Below are positions 17,993-26,750 of a stretch of 38,818 bases of DNA, one piece after another. The position numbers and the translations under genes are program-made. The DNA is from an uncultured Azospirillum sp. (GTDB taxonomy: Bacteria > Pseudomonadota > Alphaproteobacteria > RF32 > CAG-239): NCBI GenBank assembly GCA_947383875.1, contig CANDEX010000010.1:1-38818 (forward strand). The letters run 5' to 3'. The notes beneath the pieces were generated by a model that worked only from the letters and a program-made list of their open reading frames with translations, was not told where the DNA came from and did not search any database. Each line of letters begins with the position of its first letter. Position 1 is the stretch's first letter.

Positions 17993-18844
17993 ATGACTAA
18001 ATTTTATAAATTTATTTTATCGCTTCTGTTGTTCACACTGATATCCGGTGTCGCTTCGGCAATGATTGAAATGAAGTCAGACAAAAACGATCAGCGCAAA
18101 GGGTTAAAAGTAACATCTTTTCTGGACTATCCGCCATTCGGAGAAGTGGTTAAGTCTGAATACAGTTTACCGAAAATGCAAACAATATACAATAAATTTA
18201 TAGAGGATTACGCCAAAGACAACCATTATGATTTATCTTATATTATCGACAAGTCATACAAAAATCTGGTAATGGATGTTCTTCGCGGCGAAATAGACCT
18301 GATACTCGGCATCTATTATGATACATCTATTTATACCGGTATTGAATATGTTTACCCGGCCATTCTAAACAACCCGATGTCCGCCGTCATGCTCCCCAAC
18401 AGAATCAACGAAGTTCATAAAATGGACGACCTCAAAAAACTTAAAGGCGGCATGGACAGTCGTGAACATTTGGCTGATTATGTTACCAAAGCCATGAAAA
18501 ATTATGATGTTGTTTATACTGATAATTCAGAAGACCTTTACCGCAAGCTTTTTACCGGCGAAATTGACTATGTTTTCACCAGCTACTATTACGGCATTGT
18601 TCAGACTTCACGCCTCGGTATTCGCAAGCAAGTCAGCTTCAGCAAACAATCTTTATGGGATATGCCGTTATTTATCGGCGTTTCCAAGACAGCACGTTAT
18701 CGAAAATCTTTGTATTCCACGTTAAGCAAAATGCTGCAAAACCCTCAATATAAAGAAGATTTGCAAAAACATTTAATCGCAACCATCCAAGAAACAGAAC
18801 GCAAAAATATCGGCGTTGTTCCGCCTGCTTTTATAAAAAAATAA
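17993..18844 (+). CDS. Periplasmic solute-binding protein (SBP family 3 fold)
   Basis: A 283-residue protein with a clear signal peptide of about 23 residues (a basic start, then a hydrophobic stretch ending in VASA). There is no lipobox, so it should be a soluble periplasmic protein. The two-lobe amino-acid-type binding fold is suggested by FLDYPPFGEV near the mature start, then VLRGEIDLILGIYYDT (about 95-110) and LFTGEIDYVFTSYYYGIV (about 188-205). The latter two are the usual lobe-1 and lobe-2 GExD motifs. No permease or ATPase gene is adjacent, so it may serve a distant transporter or a sensor. An AGGA lies 6 bases before the ATG. The ligand cannot be told. Confidence 0.8.
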   Translation: MTKFYKFILSLLLFTLISGVASAMIEMKSDKNDQRKGLKVTSFLDYPPFGEVVKSEYSLPKMQTIYNKFIEDYAKDNHYDLSYIIDKSYKNLVMDVLRGEIDLILGIYYDTSIYTGIEYVYPAILNNPMSAVMLPNRINEVHKMDDLKKLKGGMDSREHLADYVTKAMKNYDVVYTDNSEDLYRKLFTGEIDYVFTSYYYGIVQTSRLGIRKQVSFSKQSLWDMPLFIGVSKTARYRKSLYSTLSKMLQNPQYKEDLQKHLIATIQETERKNIGVVPPAFIKK

Positions 18845-18938
18845 GCACGCATAACTACGCACCGCGCTTGACCTTTAAAATCTTGCCGCTAAACTTATTT
18901 ATTATGATATATTTTGCAGTTATGTTGAGGTCTGTCAC

Positions 18939-19604
18939 ATGGTTCTTTTAATTCATCATCCGGTTTCTCCCTTTTCTCGCAAGGTGCGAATCGTCATGAC
19001 GGAAAAAAAGATGCTCTTCGTTCCCAAGGAAGAAGAGCCGTGGCGTTTGTCGCAGGATGTTTTTAAACTTAATCCGTCCGGAGATCTTCCGATATATATT
19101 TATGACGGTAATGTGGTTGCCGGAAATTATGCCATTTGTGAATTTCTGGAAGAAATCAGCAAAGACTACAAGCTCTTACCGCCGGATGTTAAATCCCGAG
19201 CCGAAGTTCGACGTCTGACCGAGTGGTTCGATGACAAATTTTATCGTGAAGTCTACAGAAACGTTGTTTATGAAAAAGTTCACAAGCGTTTCAAAAGCGG
19301 TTTGGCTCCGGACTCCCGAATCCTCAAAGCAGGACTGAACAATTTAAATTTTCATTTGGAATATATTGACTGGCTGGCAGAACGCAACAATTATCTTGCC
19401 GGAGAAAATTTTTCGTTGGCAGATGTTGCTGCTGCCGCCCATTTGTCAGTTCTTGACTACTTGGGGGATGTTCCTTGGGAAGGCTATAAAAATGCCAAAT
19501 TGTGGTATTCCAAAATCAAATCGAGGCCAAGTTTTAAGGACATCCTTAAAGACAATATTAAAGGTATTCTGCCGGCTAAACATTATGCAAATCTGGACTT
19601 CTGA
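18939..19604 (+). CDS. Glutathione S-transferase-fold protein
   Basis: A 221-residue GST-superfamily protein. The N-terminal thioredoxin-like domain (1-80) has the active-site region HHPVSPFSRKVRIV and the cis-proline segment LNPSGDLPIYIYDG. The helical C-terminal domain (about 90-215) contains YLAGENFSLADVAAAAHLSV, the conserved N-capping box of GSTs. Similar proteins in alphaproteobacteria are annotated as GST or SspA-like. The substrate cannot be predicted. Its stop is two bases before the start of the following lipoprotein gene, so the two are likely cotranscribed. The RBS is GAGG, 8 bases before the ATG. Confidence 0.85.
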   Translation: MVLLIHHPVSPFSRKVRIVMTEKKMLFVPKEEEPWRLSQDVFKLNPSGDLPIYIYDGNVVAGNYAICEFLEEISKDYKLLPPDVKSRAEVRRLTEWFDDKFYREVYRNVVYEKVHKRFKSGLAPDSRILKAGLNNLNFHLEYIDWLAERNNYLAGENFSLADVAAAAHLSVLDYLGDVPWEGYKNAKLWYSKIKSRPSFKDILKDNIKGILPAKHYANLDF

Positions 19605-19605
19605 C

Positions 19606-20070
19606 ATGACTAAAAAATTTTTACCGATAACGCTTTCTTGCCTGCTGGCTTGCTCTTGCAGTTTTTTCTCCAAAGGACAAGGACAAGTTATTTATCATTG
19701 GGAAAGAGAAAATACCGGTATCGAAAAATTTTCTCGGGATCACTCAGAATGTATGCGCAGTGCTGAAAATATCCGCCTGCCGGATTTTCGCACCTGGTTT
19801 TATTCAGAAGAAGTTAAACTTGATATTCGCGCCGACTGGCATGCTGAAAAAGGCATTTGGGCCAGTTATGTTCCATACCCCGGCGCAATGCCTTTGGTTG
19901 TCAATTCTCTGCGCGATGATGCAGATTCCGACCCCAAAGAATATCGCTTATGCATGGAAGACAAAGGCTATTGGCACCGAACATATAACCTTCCGTCCGT
20001 TACCAACATTTATGTTTATAAACCGCAACGCGTTTTGCAGGACGTTCCGTTTAACAACAACGATTACTAG
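19606..20070 (+). CDS. Predicted lipoprotein of unknown function
   Basis: A 154-residue protein starting at an ATG directly after the GST-fold gene stop. The longer frame that opens upstream overlaps the GST gene and is rejected. Residues 1-15 form a lipoprotein signal peptide and LLAC (13-16) is the lipobox, with Cys16 as the lipidation site. The mature part contains two further Cys in conserved-looking settings (DHSECMRS and YRLCMEDKGYWH), possibly a disulfide. The pattern of a Cys-containing helix followed by a CMxxKGY segment resembles small alphaproteobacterial surface lipoproteins. I cannot name a family. It is probably cotranscribed with the GST gene. Confidence 0.7.
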   Translation: MTKKFLPITLSCLLACSCSFFSKGQGQVIYHWERENTGIEKFSRDHSECMRSAENIRLPDFRTWFYSEEVKLDIRADWHAEKGIWASYVPYPGAMPLVVNSLRDDADSDPKEYRLCMEDKGYWHRTYNLPSVTNIYVYKPQRVLQDVPFNNNDY

Positions 20071-20072
20071 AC

Positions 20073-20843
20073 TTAACGCCCCGATAAAGACATTAATCGG
20101 TTAAACAGTGCTTGACGGGATGCTTCCTGTTTCTTTAATGTATTATAGATTTTTTCTGCCTTTTCTCGGTCTAATCGTTGATGGTGCACGGCTTTTAATA
20201 ACGCCTCACCTTTATCTTCAAAATGAACGCCCGAAAGAATAACCCGCCCTTTTCCATATTGGCGACTGATAACTGCCGGTTTGTTATCGGCAAAGTCATA
20301 ACGTGCCAAAACTTCATTTTCAACCTCATCATCAAGCTCAAAATAAGGGCCGCCGTGATAATGGCTAACATATTCCTCCTTGTCATTCCAGCGCAAACCG
20401 ACAACAGCCGAAGAAGCTGCATTTTTGGCATAAGGTAAGATATTGAGTTCTTTATATAAAGTTCCGATTGCCTGCCCCTCTATTAAATTCAATCCGCATT
20501 CGCTGATAATTTTCAACTCCGGTATATCTTTTTCAAAAATTGTGCGGCGGCAGGCATAATAGGCTCCTGCACAAATTCCATAGTAGATTCCGCCGTTTTT
20601 AACATAATCTCTGATTTTTTCATTACCTTGTATCTCAAGTTTACGACGATAGGGCGTCCCAGCACCTCCGGGAATAAAAAATGCCAGAACATTTTCATTC
20701 AGTTCATTATTTTTTATGATACTGGCCGCATCGGTAAAGCCGACATGACATCCTCGCGGCTCAAAATATTCGCGCAGCCCTTCCGCCAGCAAACTGACGT
20801 CAGCACAGCCGTAATCTTCATATATCAGAACTTTATTTCTCAT
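20073..20843 (-). CDS. Class I amidotransferase-like protein (BPL_N type)
   Basis: A 256-residue protein resembling the N-terminal domain of eukaryotic biotin-protein ligase, a class I glutamine-amidotransferase-like fold. Seen are the oxyanion-type loop FFIPGGAGTP (55-64) and the nucleophile elbow YYGICAGAYYA with Cys91. Downstream, SHYHGGPYFE and GKGRVILSGVHFE fit the later strands and a possible catalytic His. No biotin-ligase catalytic domain follows, so it is a free-standing member. The last 45 residues are a charged helix. It converges on the lipoprotein gene with two bases between stops. The substrate is unknown. Confidence 0.75.
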   Translation of the reverse strand: MRNKVLIYEDYGCADVSLLAEGLREYFEPRGCHVGFTDAASIIKNNELNENVLAFFIPGGAGTPYRRKLEIQGNEKIRDYVKNGGIYYGICAGAYYACRRTIFEKDIPELKIISECGLNLIEGQAIGTLYKELNILPYAKNAASSAVVGLRWNDKEEYVSHYHGGPYFELDDEVENEVLARYDFADNKPAVISRQYGKGRVILSGVHFEDKGEALLKAVHHQRLDREKAEKIYNTLKKQEASRQALFNRLMSLSGR

Positions 20844-20870
20844 AACATTTCTCGCGGAATAATTTTCATG

Positions 20871-20896
20871 AAAAAACCGCCCCGTGAGGCGGTTTT
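20871..20896 (-). terminator. Terminator of the ffh-rplS operon
   Basis: CCGCC (20877-20881) pairs with GGCGG (20888-20892), flanked by A and T runs on both sides. On the minus strand the stem is followed by six T. It lies 22 bases after the rplS stop, at the end of the ribosomal/SRP operon. Confidence 0.85.
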
Positions 20897-20918
20897 ATTC
20901 AATTTATCAGCTTCCCTC

Positions 20919-21320
20919 TTATTTAGAAGCGGCAGCAGCTTCTTCACGAGCTTTGGCAGCAGCAGCCAAATCGTCAGCAATACGAGCAGAACGACCACGC
21001 AGAGCACGCAGGAAGTACATTTTCGCACGACGGACTTTACCGATACGAGCAACTTCAATTTTAGCAACATTCGGAGAATATAACGGGAATACGCGCTCAA
21101 CGCCTTCACCGAAAGAAATCTTACGAACAGTGAAAGAAGAATTTAAACCGTCGTTTTTACGAGCGATGCAAACACCTTCATAAACCTGAATACGTTCACG
21201 GTCGCCTTCTTTAACCTTGGTGTGAACTTTCAAAGTATCACCCGGTTTGAAGTTCGGCATATTTTTGCCGGCGGTGAGCTTTTCCATCTGCTCTTTTTCG
21301 ATATTTTCAATAATGTTCAT
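20919..21320 (-). CDS. rplS: 50S ribosomal protein L19
   Basis: Ribosomal protein L19, 133 residues, slightly longer than E. coli (115) because of an Ala/Lys-rich C-terminal tail. The core [40 protein letters not shown] and [18 protein letters not shown] is fully typical. L19 lies at the 30S-50S interface. It is the last gene of the ffh-rpsP-rimM-trmD-rplS operon, 38 bases after trmD, followed by a good terminator. Confidence 0.98.
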   Translation of the reverse strand: MNIIENIEKEQMEKLTAGKNMPNFKPGDTLKVHTKVKEGDRERIQVYEGVCIARKNDGLNSSFTVRKISFGEGVERVFPLYSPNVAKIEVARIGKVRRAKMYFLRALRGRSARIADDLAAAAKAREEAAAASK

Positions 21321-21358
21321 CAGTTTTACCCTTTATAAATTTTTTTTAGTTTATATAC

Positions 21359-22048
21359 CTAAACCTTTTGAGAATCAAGATATTTCTGCAAAAGATCCGG
21401 CCGTTTTTGTTTTGTGACTTCAAGTGCCTGTTGTTTGCGCCATTTGGCGATGTTTTGATGATGACCGCTCAAAAGGATGTCAGGAACAGATCGGCCCTCC
21501 CATTCAATGGGTCTGGTATATTGGGGATGTTCCAGCAAACCGTTTTCAAAACTTTCATCTACCGTGGAATCCGCATTACCCAAAACGCCGGGCAACAGGC
21601 GGATAACCGCGTCAAGCATAATCTGCGCAGCCTGTTCGCCGCCGGTAAGCACATAATCGCCGATACTGATTTCCTCAACATTGTAAGCATCCAGCACCCG
21701 CTGGTCTACACCTTCAAAGCGTCCGCAAATCACCGACAAATTATCTTCCGCTGCTAACTCATGAACCAAAGACTGAGAGAGAGGTGTACCGCGAGGGCTC
21801 ATATAAATCAGCCGCCCTCCCTGATAGTTGGCACGCAAAGCGTTTCCCAAAATATCAGGCCGCATCACCATTCCGGCTCCGCCGCCGCAAGGCGTATCAT
21901 CAACAGAACCATGCTTATCGACAGCATAATCCCGGATATTAATCGTCTCCAGCGACCATTTTCCTTCATCCAAAGCTCTTCCGGTCAGAGAATACCCAAG
22001 AAACCCCGGAAAAATTTCCGGAAATATGGTAAAAACCTTAACCTTCAT
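21359..22048 (-). CDS. trmD: tRNA (guanine-N1-)-methyltransferase TrmD
   Basis: SPOUT-class enzyme that makes m1G37 in tRNAs with G36, using S-adenosylmethionine, and so prevents +1 frameshifting. It has 229 residues from MKVKVFTIFPEIFPG, the standard start. Upstream in-frame codons at up to 22123 lie inside rimM and are rejected. Typical motifs are DDTPCGGGAGMVMRPD, YMSPRGTPL, the SAM-knot segment EEISIGDYVLTGGE and the late RRPxxL-like KRPDLL. The start lies within the rimM 3' end (11-base overlap), so translation is coupled. Confidence 0.97.
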   Translation of the reverse strand: MKVKVFTIFPEIFPGFLGYSLTGRALDEGKWSLETINIRDYAVDKHGSVDDTPCGGGAGMVMRPDILGNALRANYQGGRLIYMSPRGTPLSQSLVHELAAEDNLSVICGRFEGVDQRVLDAYNVEEISIGDYVLTGGEQAAQIMLDAVIRLLPGVLGNADSTVDESFENGLLEHPQYTRPIEWEGRSVPDILLSGHHQNIAKWRKQQALEVTKQKRPDLLQKYLDSQKV

Positions 22049-22586
22049 CAGCTTCTCCGTCGTCCTCATCTTCCATAAAGTTAGGCAGAACAGATTCAAC
22101 AATAATATAACCGTCTTTGACATTCACCTCAGGAACATATTCTTTAGTAAAGGGAAGCATCTCCAGTTTACCTGTGGCTTTAACCTTAATTTCGAGAATT
22201 TCACCGGCCCCGAAATTATATAAACCGGCAACCGTTCCCGCCGCTTCACCTGAAGAGGTTTTAACCTCAAGCCCGATTAAATCGGCTTCGTAAAATTCAT
22301 CCTCTTCATCCAACTCCGGCAAAACCGAACGATCAACGTAGAAAGCTGTTCCGACCAAACGTTCGGCTTCGTTTCTATCATTAATCCCTTTAATTTTAAC
22401 GCGGAGCAATTCCTTGGAATGTCCGACGACTTTAAGCTCAAACTTGCGGTCTCCCGCTTCATTTTCAACGACACCGTATTTATCTAAATCAGAATCAATT
22501 TCCGTAAAGCTTTTGACTTTAACTTCACCCTTAATTCCGTGAACGCCGGCGATGGCTCCCAAACAAATACGGTTATCATTTTTCAT
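22038..22586 (-). CDS. rimM: 16S rRNA processing protein RimM
   Basis: 30S maturation factor of 182 residues. The N-terminal beta-barrel (about 6-85) begins with ICLGAIAGVHGIKGEVKVKS, the family hallmark. The PRC-barrel half (about 98-170) has FYEADLIGLEV and MLPFTKEYVPEVNV. A short acidic tail ends the protein and overlaps the trmD start. RimM binds S19 and helps assembly of the 30S head. It lies between rpsP and trmD, as in most bacteria. Confidence 0.96.
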   Translation of the reverse strand: MKNDNRICLGAIAGVHGIKGEVKVKSFTEIDSDLDKYGVVENEAGDRKFELKVVGHSKELLRVKIKGINDRNEAERLVGTAFYVDRSVLPELDEEDEFYEADLIGLEVKTSSGEAAGTVAGLYNFGAGEILEIKVKATGKLEMLPFTKEYVPEVNVKDGYIIVESVLPNFMEDEDDGEADEG

Positions 22587-22636
22587 GCTTAAAGCGTCCT
22601 CATAATTATATTAAAAGCACTTAAACAATACTGATA

Positions 22637-23017
22637 TTATTCAGCAGAAGCTTCAGCAGCAGCGGCTTCGGCAGCAGCTTTGGCTTTTTCTTCTTTTTCT
22701 TTCATGCGTTCCTGAGCTTTAGCTTTCGGAGCAGATTTTTTCGGCTGTTCACGAACAACCGGAGCAGCGCACAAACCGAGGTTAGCAAACAATTTTTGCA
22801 GTCTTTCGGTCGGCTGAGCACCTTTGCTTAACCATTCTTTAACTTTGTCCTGATTTAAAACCAAGCGTTCTGCATGATCTTTCGGCAAGAGCGGATTGTA
22901 AGAACCCAGTCTTTCAATAAAACGACCATCGCGAGGAGCTCTCTGATCAGCGACTACGATTTTGTAAAACGGACGCTTTTTAGAACCACCGCGGGAAAGT
23001 CTGATACGTACTGCCAT
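22637..23017 (-). CDS. rpsP: 30S ribosomal protein S16
   Basis: Ribosomal protein S16, 126 residues. The core (1-85) begins [20 protein letters not shown] and includes [13 protein letters not shown]. The remaining 40 residues are an Ala/Lys/Glu-rich helical tail, common in alphaproteobacterial S16 and absent from the E. coli protein (82 residues). It is placed 46 bases after ffh and just before rimM. Confidence 0.98.
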   Translation of the reverse strand: MAVRIRLSRGGSKKRPFYKIVVADQRAPRDGRFIERLGSYNPLLPKDHAERLVLNQDKVKEWLSKGAQPTERLQKLFANLGLCAAPVVREQPKKSAPKAKAQERMKEKEEKAKAAAEAAAAEASAE

Positions 23018-23063
23018 TTATATTCTCCTTAAAAGTTAGAAAATTAAAACTTCCGCCTTATGG

Positions 23064-24455
23064 CTAAAACGGAAATTTATTACTCATTCCGCCCAGCATT
23101 TTGCTCAGCGGATTTCCTTGCATTTTAGGCATTGCGCCACCCATCATCGCTGACAAGCCGCCCATTTTGCCCATTCTTTTCATCATCAACGACATCTGCT
23201 CATATGACTTGAGCAGCTTGTTGACTTCATGAACTTCCACCCCAGCTCCCGCGGCAATTCTCTTCTTGCGCGAGGCCTTGATGATATCGGGATTTCTTCT
23301 TTCTGACATAGTCATGGAAAGAATAATCGCCTCTTGTTTTTTGACCAGATTGTCGCCGATATTGGCTTGTTCAATCTGAGCCTTAAATTTGGAAAGCCCG
23401 GGAATCATTCCGATTAATGATCCCATGCTTCCCAATTTTTGAACTTGTTTTAGCTGAGAGAGCATATCTTCCAAATCAAATTTGCCCTTCATCATTTTTT
23501 TAGCCATTTTTTCCGCTTCGTCTTTATCAACGTTCTCAATGGCTTTTTCCACCAGCGATACAACATCGCCCTGCCCTAATATACGGCCGGCAAGACGGTC
23601 TGGGTGAAACTCTTCAAACTCGGCAATTTTTTCGCCGGTTCCTAAAAACTTAATCGGCACACCGGCAACCATTTTCATAGACAATGCCGCACCGGCACGC
23701 GCCGAACCGTCAATACGGGTCAGAACAATCCCCGTCACACCGACTTTTTCATTAAACTCTTTAGCCACGACGCAAGAATCTTGACCAATCATTGCATCTG
23801 CAACCAATAGCGTTTCAGTCGGATTAGCAATTTTCTTAACCTCGATGACTTCGTTCATCAGGTCTTCATCGATATGTAAACGCCCGGCCGAGTCCAAAAT
23901 AATGATTTCATATCCGCCTTTTTTGGCTTCGCTGATAGCACGTTTTGTGGTTTCTGCCGGTTTTTCACCTTTAATAATCGGCAAAGCATAAACGCCTATT
24001 TGTCCTGCTAACTGCGCCAACTGCTCCTGAGCTGCCGGACGATAAATATCCAACGACACCAACATTACTTTCTTGCGCGCTTTAAGCTTATTGGCGATTT
24101 TGGCAGATGTCGTGGTTTTACCGGAACCCTGCAAACCAACCATCAAAATACAAACCGGCGGCACAGCATTCAGATTAAGCTCAACACTTTCCGCGCCCAG
24201 AAGCTTAACCAGTTCATCATGGACAATCTTAATCACCATTTGCCCCGGTTGAACCGACTTGACGACCTTTTCACCCAAAGCCTGCTCTTTGACCTGAGCA
24301 ATAAAAGACTTAACCACCGGCAAAGAAACGTCAGCTTCCAACAAAGCAACGCGGATTTCCCGCATAGCTTCATCAATGTCTTTTTCATTTAACACCCCGC
24401 GGGAGGTGATTTTTGAAAAAGCGGAACTTAATTTTTCACTCAGTGCATCAAACAT
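23064..24455 (-). CDS. ffh: Signal recognition particle protein Ffh
   Basis: SRP54 homologue of 463 residues. The N domain (1-90) is followed by the GTPase domain with P-loop GLQGSGKTT (107-115), then DIYRPAAQEQL, DSAGRLHIDEDL and TRIDGSARAGAAL. The Met-rich M domain (about 320-463) binds 4.5S RNA and signal peptides. The ATG at 24455 is chosen over a GTG one codon upstream. The first base of that ATG lies in a 6-base-pair hairpin (24455-24469), and no strong Shine-Dalgarno is visible. It is the first gene of the ffh-rpsP-rimM-trmD-rplS operon. Confidence 0.97.
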   Translation of the reverse strand: MFDALSEKLSSAFSKITSRGVLNEKDIDEAMREIRVALLEADVSLPVVKSFIAQVKEQALGEKVVKSVQPGQMVIKIVHDELVKLLGAESVELNLNAVPPVCILMVGLQGSGKTTTSAKIANKLKARKKVMLVSLDIYRPAAQEQLAQLAGQIGVYALPIIKGEKPAETTKRAISEAKKGGYEIIILDSAGRLHIDEDLMNEVIEVKKIANPTETLLVADAMIGQDSCVVAKEFNEKVGVTGIVLTRIDGSARAGAALSMKMVAGVPIKFLGTGEKIAEFEEFHPDRLAGRILGQGDVVSLVEKAIENVDKDEAEKMAKKMMKGKFDLEDMLSQLKQVQKLGSMGSLIGMIPGLSKFKAQIEQANIGDNLVKKQEAIILSMTMSERRNPDIIKASRKKRIAAGAGVEVHEVNKLLKSYEQMSLMMKRMGKMGGLSAMMGGAMPKMQGNPLSKMLGGMSNKFPF

Positions 24456-24680
24456 CACGCACGGCGTGAGCGTCCGGTTAGCTGTTTAACTTTCAGCGGC
24501 CTGACACCACGTTGTTATCTCCTTTCCTATTACCCGAAGCCGCGTTGCTGTCTGCAATCATTGCTTCAAACCAGTGCCTATATACTATTGCACGCCAGTG
24601 TGCGAACCCTCGCTGACTGGCGGCACGCCTTGGCGTGTTATTGTTAAACTCAATTCAATATGAAAAAATCATATAGATTT
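24456..24680 (-). promoter_or_regulatory. Long structured 5' leader of ffh
   Basis: About 225 bases between the predicted transcription start and ffh, without a convincing ORF. It can form several stems: 24624-24637 (CACGCC/GGCGTG), 24593-24599 with 24616-24622, and a perfect TCACGC/GCGTGA hairpin at 24455-24469 that includes the A of the ATG. The domain IV motif of 4.5S RNA is absent. It may be a cis-regulatory leader or a separate small RNA; I do not recognise a known riboswitch class. Confidence 0.45.
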
Positions 24681-24686
24681 AGGTGG

Positions 24687-24715
24687 TTTATATAGGAATA
24701 ATCCCTAAGAGTCAA
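24687..24715 (-). promoter_or_regulatory. Strong sigma-70-type promoter for ffh operon
   Basis: On the minus strand a TTGACT -35 (24710-24715) and TATAAA -10 (24687-24692) are separated by exactly 17 bases. This is among the best consensus promoters in the window. It points at ffh and predicts a start near 24680. Confidence 0.75.
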
Positions 24716-24860
24716 GCATATAAATAGCATATTTGCTATTTCCTGCAAATATGGCACAACAAAAATTAACAGATTAAACCACAACTTAATCTTTCCTTTC
24801 ACGCTTGATATCCCTGCCGCGATGAATATCTGTTTTATAAACATATATAAGGAGAACAAA

Positions 24861-26519
24861 ATGAAAGTTGTTATTATCGGCGGAGGAGCGGCCGGCGTTA
24901 CTGCAGCCACACGTTTGCGGCGTTTGGACGAGAATGCCGAAATCATTATCCTGGAGCAAAACAACGAGTTATCCGTTGCCAGCTGCGGGTTACTTTATTA
25001 TTTAAGCGGCGAAGTCAATGACAGAAATGACCTCATCAATACCACACCGGAAAAATTAAAGCAGCAATATAATATTGACGCCCGGCTAAATGCCGAAGTC
25101 GAATTCATAAACCGCAGAGAAAAAAGCGTTACCATTAAAGGCCGTGACAAAGAATATTATGACAAACTGATTTTTACCATTGGTGCTTACCAGCTAAGAC
25201 CTGACATTGACGGCGTTTTGGCTGAACAGGTTTTCACCATCCGAGATTTAACCTCCATTGAGCGCGTAAAAAACTATATTAAAGACATGGAACCCTCCAA
25301 AGCGGTTATTGTCGGCGGCGGATATATCGGTATTGAGGCTGCGGAAGCTCTGCATAAATTAAAAATTGACGTATCAATCATTGATAGCCGCAGCCACATT
25401 CTCAACGGCGATTTTGATGCAGACATGGCGGCCGGAATTCAAAACCTGCTGCGCAGCAAAGGCATTAAAATTTATCTTGAAACTGAGGTGGAAGCTTTTG
25501 GCGATAAGGACGTAACCCTCAATAACGGGCAGAAGCTTGACTATGATATGGCCATCATTGCGACCGGAGTTAAACCGGATTTACGCCTTTCCATCCTTTC
25601 TGACTTGGAAATCGGCGAAACAGGCGGGCTGATTGTCAATGAATATATGCAAACCTCAGACAAAGATATTTATGCCGCAGGCGATGATATTGAAGTTATC
25701 AATCTGATAACTAAAAAGCCGGCACGAATGTCACAGGCCGGGCTGGCTATCAAAGAAGCAAGAGTCATTGCCGAACATCTGGCAGGCATCTCCCATAATT
25801 TCAAATACGCCTTAAATACGGCTGTTGCGCAAATATTCGGCTACACTGCCGCAGCTGTCGGCGCGACTGAAGAGGACTTACAGGCCACCGGCATTGAATA
25901 TGAGAAAATCCACCTTTACACTTATCCCCATGCAGGCTACCTGCCTGATAATCATCTGAGCCTTTACAAGCTTTTGTTTAATCGTAAAGGTGTTATATTA
26001 GGCGCTCAAGGCTGGGGACGTTCAGGAGTTGCCCGACGCCTGGATGTTTTGGCAACAGCCCTGATTACCGGTATCCGTACTTCAAATCTTGAAGATTTGG
26101 CGCTGTGTTATGCTCCGCCTTACGGCAACGCCAGCGACACAATCAACACACTTGGCACGATGGCCGGGAATGTACTGTCCGGACGAGTTAAATTTGTGTC
26201 GCCGTTCAGCATAGAATGGAACAATCTGATACAAGACGCGATGATTATTGATGTCCGCTCACCGGAAGTGTTTGAGGCAGAACATTTGGAGAATGCTGTC
26301 AATATTCCGCAAACAGCCATAAGGAACAATCTGTCTTCCATTCCGCAAGACAAGCCTGTTATTTTGTATTGCAATCGCAGTATCCGTGCTTATTTAGCTG
26401 CTGTCATGCTTGGCAACCGCGGCTTTGATAATATTTATGTGCTGAGCGGAGGACTTTATCTCTACAATGAAATTTTAAAGAATCAAGCTGAGAACAACGA
26501 AACCGCAACTCAACTGTAA
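24861..26519 (+). CDS. FAD-dependent CoA-disulfide reductase-like protein with rhodanese domain
   Basis: A 552-residue two-domain protein. Residues 1-440 are a pyridine nucleotide-disulfide oxidoreductase of the NADH oxidase/CoA-disulfide reductase group. They include the FAD motif VIIGGGAAGVTAA, the single redox Cys42 (SVASCGLLYY), the NAD(P)H motif VIVGGGYIGIEAA (149-161) and the second FAD motif IYAAGDD. Residues about 450-545 are a rhodanese domain with active-site Cys504 (YCNRSIRA). The same fusion is known as CoADR-RHD, which reduces CoA disulfides, persulfides or polysulfides. The ATG at 24861 follows AAGGAG; a frame opening at 24822 lacks an RBS. It is a monocistronic gene divergent from ffh. 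Confidence 0.88.
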   Translation: MKVVIIGGGAAGVTAATRLRRLDENAEIIILEQNNELSVASCGLLYYLSGEVNDRNDLINTTPEKLKQQYNIDARLNAEVEFINRREKSVTIKGRDKEYYDKLIFTIGAYQLRPDIDGVLAEQVFTIRDLTSIERVKNYIKDMEPSKAVIVGGGYIGIEAAEALHKLKIDVSIIDSRSHILNGDFDADMAAGIQNLLRSKGIKIYLETEVEAFGDKDVTLNNGQKLDYDMAIIATGVKPDLRLSILSDLEIGETGGLIVNEYMQTSDKDIYAAGDDIEVINLITKKPARMSQAGLAIKEARVIAEHLAGISHNFKYALNTAVAQIFGYTAAAVGATEEDLQATGIEYEKIHLYTYPHAGYLPDNHLSLYKLLFNRKGVILGAQGWGRSGVARRLDVLATALITGIRTSNLEDLALCYAPPYGNASDTINTLGTMAGNVLSGRVKFVSPFSIEWNNLIQDAMIIDVRSPEVFEAEHLENAVNIPQTAIRNNLSSIPQDKPVILYCNRSIRAYLAAVMLGNRGFDNIYVLSGGLYLYNEILKNQAENNETATQL

Positions 26520-26609
26520 ATTATTACCAATTAATGATTGACGAAATAATTTGAAAGCGGTAGGTTGATACCAATAAAGAATTATTAGTTACCTTAAAGC
26601 CTAACAACA

Positions 26610-26732
26610 ATGAAAGACTTATTTTTATGGATTTGCGCAGCGCCTTCTCTTATTGGCTTTGCAATGGTTATTTCGTTAGGAATTTGGGGATTTGTCACAA
26701 CATTTGCCGACAATGAACCCGAAATCCTCTGA
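26610..26732 (+). CDS. Possible 40-residue single-span membrane peptide
   Basis: A short frame beginning MKDLFLWICAAPSLIGFAMV, with one hydrophobic span covering about residues 4-32 and an acidic end (DNEPEIL). No clear Shine-Dalgarno precedes the ATG. It is the only plausible coding frame in the 510-base gap before the Cys-rich gene. It could be a real small membrane protein or chance. Confidence 0.3.
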   Translation: MKDLFLWICAAPSLIGFAMVISLGIWGFVTTFADNEPEIL

Positions 26733-26750
26733 AAATGCCGCAAACTGCGC

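Noticed and set aside
19366..19605. Longer upstream start of the lipoprotein frame
   Set aside because: Would overlap the GST-fold gene by 240 bases; the ATG at 19606 gives a proper lipoprotein signal.
22049..22123. N-terminal extension of TrmD
   Set aside because: Lies within rimM, not conserved, and MKVKVFTIFPE is the family start.
24459..24680. 4.5S (SRP) RNA upstream of ffh
   Set aside because: A GTGTCAGGCC stretch recalls it, but the GGAAGG tetraloop and AGCAG side of domain IV are missing.
24650..24964. Minus-strand 104-residue frame
   Set aside because: Overlaps the ffh promoter and the start of the CoA-disulfide reductase gene; composition not protein-like.
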